Shown here: positions 53,172 to 55,144 of the stretch, piece by piece
How positions within the stretch are numbered: position 1 is the first letter of the stretch
How the letters are laid out: every line of letters begins with the position of its first letter
Made by a program: the position numbers and the translations under genes
Origin: Pseudodesulfovibrio sp. JC047
GTDB lineage: Bacteria; Desulfobacterota; Desulfovibrionia; Desulfovibrionales; Desulfovibrionaceae
Reading direction: 5' to 3'
DNA: 55,144 nt
Assembly: GCF_010468615.1 (NCBI RefSeq)
Contig: NZ_WUEH01000026.1
Coordinates: 1-55,144, forward strand
The notes under the pieces: model-generated
The model's input: the letters and a program-made list of their open reading frames with translations, nothing else
Told to the model about the DNA's origin: nothing
Databases searched by the model: none

Positions 53172-54811
53172 CAACCCTCCTGATCGTATTTGACAATCAC
53201 CAACGTGATATCATCTTCCGCCTTGGCTCCCTCGGTAAAGACTTCTACCGCCTTGAAAACTCCATCCAAAATATCCTGAGCCGACAACGCAGAAAGCCTA
53301 CGCACCACAGCTTTAAACCGTTTTTTCCCAAACATCTCCCCCGACCTGTTTCGGGATTCCCAAATCCCATCAGTCCCGATAGCAAAAATTTCTCCGGGAA
53401 GCAGATCGTTCGTGTGTTCGGTATACACGGACTCGTCCATCACCCCGACTGGCAGCCCTGCTTCTGCGCCGAGTTCCGTAAACGCATCATGAACCGGACA
53501 GTAAATCATGGCCGGATCATGTCCAGCCCGAACCCAAGTCGCTCTTTTTTTCTGTGTATCCAACGTCAAATAAAACAGAGTCATGAAACGGCCAGATCCA
53601 TCCAGATCCTCCGCCAGATGCTGATTCATCGACGTTACGACCTGAACCGGTGTCCCTGGTTGAGAGGCCCGCATTCGCAAAAATCCCCGAGCGGTCGTCA
53701 TCAACAGAGCCGCGTCCACACCATGGCCGGAAATGTCACCGACAACAACGGTCAACCCGGGACGCCCAACGCCCGCCCCTTCCAAATAATCAAAATAATC
53801 GCCGCCTGCGATCTCGCTCGCCACACTCGCCCCGGCTACATCAAGCCCGGAAACCGTTGGGGCTTTTTTCGGCAACAAACTTTTCTGCACCTCTCCGGCC
53901 AGCTCCACGGCCTTCTTCTGTTGGGTCAAGTCTGCAACAAAAGCCACATGTCCCAAAAAAAGACCTTCTTCATCGCGCAAAGTATTCGCATTGACCAAAA
54001 CAGGAACCACATGCCCGTCCTTGTGAATCATGCTCCCTTCAAATCGACGCTGATCCTGTTTGAGAAACTTTTTTTTCTTATCCACGAGAAATCGTTGATA
54101 TTCCAATGTTGCGAAATCATGCGGCCGCCGCCCCATCAACGCGTCCCGTTCATACCCGATCATCCGGCAATAGGCGTCATTGACCTCCTTGATCGTCAAA
54201 TCTTCACCCATGAGGAAATACCCTTCACCAGCTCCCTCAATCGTCCGCCGAAATTTAGACTCACTCGCGACCAGCGCTTCCTCCGCCTTCTTTCGGCGCG
54301 TAATATCCATCAAAATGCCTTGATTGAAAAGTCGCCTTCCCTTTTCATCACGGACAACCAATGTCTCATCCGAAACCCACCGCACCTCGCCATCAGCGGT
54401 CCGTATTCGATATTCCTGCGTGTATTCTTCGGCATCCAACGCTTGATACCGTTGAATCTCTGCGCCCACCAACTCCCGATCATCCTCATGTGCGATTCCT
54501 TCAAAAAAAACCGTACCATTTAAAAAATCCTCAGCCGAATATCCCCACTGACTCACGTTTTCCGAAACATACACCAAACCGAATTTATCATCCGCCTTTC
54601 GCCGGAACAACACAGCCAAGGAATTCTCCACAATCAGATTGGCCAATTCCAACTTCTCCCTGGCCTCTCGCAATTGTTCAACCTCAACACACGCCCCTTT
54701 TCGACCCGCCTTATACTCCTCCAACTCGGCCTCGCACTCGGCGAGGCGCACCCGAAGGTGCTCCAATTCGTCCACCTGACCCTTTCGGAATTTTCTGTCA
54801 ATTCCAGCCAC
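53171..54811 (-). CDS. PAS-PAS-SpoIIE (PP2C-type) serine phosphatase
   Basis: A 546-residue cytosolic signalling protein. After a coiled coil (LEHLRVRLAECEAELEEYKAG...EQLREAREKLELAN) come two PAS domains with PAC-like ends (QGILMDITRRKKAEEAL and FVADLTQQKKAVELA), then a SpoIIE/RsbU phosphatase with VASEIAGGDYFDYL, VVVGDISGHGVDAALLM, FYLTLD, GHDPAMIY, GTDGIWESRN and AEDDITLVIV. The metal-binding Asp residues are present. I prefer GTG 54811 (GGGGGAT 4 bases upstream) over ATG 54907, which adds 32 residues. Such phosphatases act on anti-sigma-factor antagonists; no partner is adjacent. Confidence 0.88.
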   Translation of the reverse strand: MAGIDRKFRKGQVDELEHLRVRLAECEAELEEYKAGRKGACVEVEQLREAREKLELANLIVENSLAVLFRRKADDKFGLVYVSENVSQWGYSAEDFLNGTVFFEGIAHEDDRELVGAEIQRYQALDAEEYTQEYRIRTADGEVRWVSDETLVVRDEKGRRLFNQGILMDITRRKKAEEALVASESKFRRTIEGAGEGYFLMGEDLTIKEVNDAYCRMIGYERDALMGRRPHDFATLEYQRFLVDKKKKFLKQDQRRFEGSMIHKDGHVVPVLVNANTLRDEEGLFLGHVAFVADLTQQKKAVELAGEVQKSLLPKKAPTVSGLDVAGASVASEIAGGDYFDYLEGAGVGRPGLTVVVGDISGHGVDAALLMTTARGFLRMRASQPGTPVQVVTSMNQHLAEDLDGSGRFMTLFYLTLDTQKKRATWVRAGHDPAMIYCPVHDAFTELGAEAGLPVGVMDESVYTEHTNDLLPGEIFAIGTDGIWESRNRSGEMFGKKRFKAVVRRLSALSAQDILDGVFKAVEVFTEGAKAEDDITLVIVKYDQEG

Positions 54812-54908
54812 AGATCCCCCTTCTCCTTCAACCTTCAAAACACATGACAAATAGCTAGCATGATTTTTACAGGTTACGCACCTATAATTCAACAGGCTCA
54901 AAACCAAC

Positions 54909-54943
54909 TTGACATATTACTACTCTAGTAGTAATAATTATCA
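54909..54943 (+). promoter_or_regulatory. Strong candidate promoter with palindrome and Fur-like box
   Basis: A rightward sigma-70-type promoter: consensus TTGACA (54909-54914), 18-base spacer, AATAAT (54933-54938). The spacer is filled by a perfect 20-base palindrome with 9-bp arms ATTACTACT/AGTAGTAAT (54916-54935). Overlapping the -10, TAGTAAT-A-ATTATCA (54929-54943) matches the 7-1-7 Fur box TGATAAT-N-ATTATCA at 12 of 14 positions. The regulated gene would lie past the window's right end, or the site could act on the SpoIIE gene to the left. No coding start is seen in 54944-55144. Confidence 0.45.
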
Positions 54944-55043
54944 TAAGGAAGCACCCTGAGCATTCACGTCTTCCCATGCCTCCAACCTCCTTTCCCCCCG
55001 GTTTGCGCCCAAGCCGGGGGAATTGCCTTTCTTACCCTCCCGG

Positions 55044-55144
55044 GGGGCACCTTCGGTGAGACCAGGACGCTGTCCTGGACCTGCCAGAGAACCCTTTGAA
55101 AAGGGTTCTCTGGACTCTCCTAAACTTTTTGGGTCGCTTCGCGA
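55044..55144 (+). repeat. Composite hairpin repeat, copy 4 (partial, cut by window end)
   Basis: The right end repeats module A closely: CACCTTCGGTGAG, CCAGGAC/GTCCTGG hairpin (55062-55078), a perfect 14-bp-arm hairpin at 55084-55113, GGACTCTCC, TAAACTTTTTG and the start of the CGCTTCGCGA segment. The D and B/C modules would lie beyond the window. Positions 54944-55043 between the promoter-like site and this copy hold no supported gene. Confidence 0.85.

Noticed and set aside
1-55144. tRNA or rRNA genes, CRISPR arrays, transposases, prophage genes
   Set aside because: Reading the intergenic regions showed no cloverleaf-like sequence, no regularly spaced direct repeats with unique spacers, and no transposase or integrase among the proteins.

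Overview
This window looks like a chromosomal segment of a motile Gram-negative bacterium. It encodes an outer-membrane barrel, a periplasmic lytic transglycosylase and a chemoreceptor. Gene content and style (DUF115/Maf-like protein, type I-alpha-like glutamine synthetase, NtrX-like regulator, many hairpin-rich intergenic repeats) suggest a Desulfovibrionaceae-like member of Desulfobacterota. That placement is inference; no rRNA or tRNA is present to confirm it.

Layout. Positions 1-8282 hold housekeeping genes: a tRNA-dihydrouridine synthase and a cyclase-family hydrolase (+), then on the minus strand an HD protein related to CCA-adding enzymes, pyrB-pyrC, and an amidohydrolase. Positions 8589-31088 are one 21-gene plus-strand run with almost no gaps; nine junctions overlap at start/stop codons. 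It encodes sugar-nucleotide enzymes (WecB, PseB, NeuB, two cytidylyltransferase-type proteins, an aldo/keto reductase, a class III aminotransferase, an RmlD-like reductase), glycosyltransferases, methyltransferases, and a cassette of an AAC(3)-type acyltransferase, a carrier protein, a sulfotransferase and a DltA-like adenylation enzyme. No flippase, polymerase or other membrane protein was seen in it, so the product is probably added in the cytosol, for example to flagellin. A five-gene minus-strand operon (36227-31092) meets it head-on with 3 bases between stops. It carries a WbpB/WbpE/WbpD-type trio for a diacylated amino-uronic acid, a GT4 glycosyltransferase and an unknown protein. A DUF115/Maf-like protein (39190-40965), the family that attaches nonulosonic acids to flagellin, lies just beyond.

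The right part (36412-54811) is mixed: a radical SAM protein, NAD synthetase, outer-membrane barrel, geranylgeranyl-reductase-like flavoprotein, NtrX-like sigma-54 activator, methyltransferase, glnA, a chemoreceptor with two CZB domains, a solute-binding protein, and a PAS-PAS-SpoIIE phosphatase coupled to an MltF-like transglycosylase.

Four intergenic regions (226-660, 6396-7138, 46397-47010, and 55044 to the end) hold copies of one composite, hairpin-rich repeat whose modules keep a fixed order. The arms of one hairpin vary with compensating changes between copies. Together with the carrier-protein/sulfotransferase cassette, these repeats are the least explained content here.
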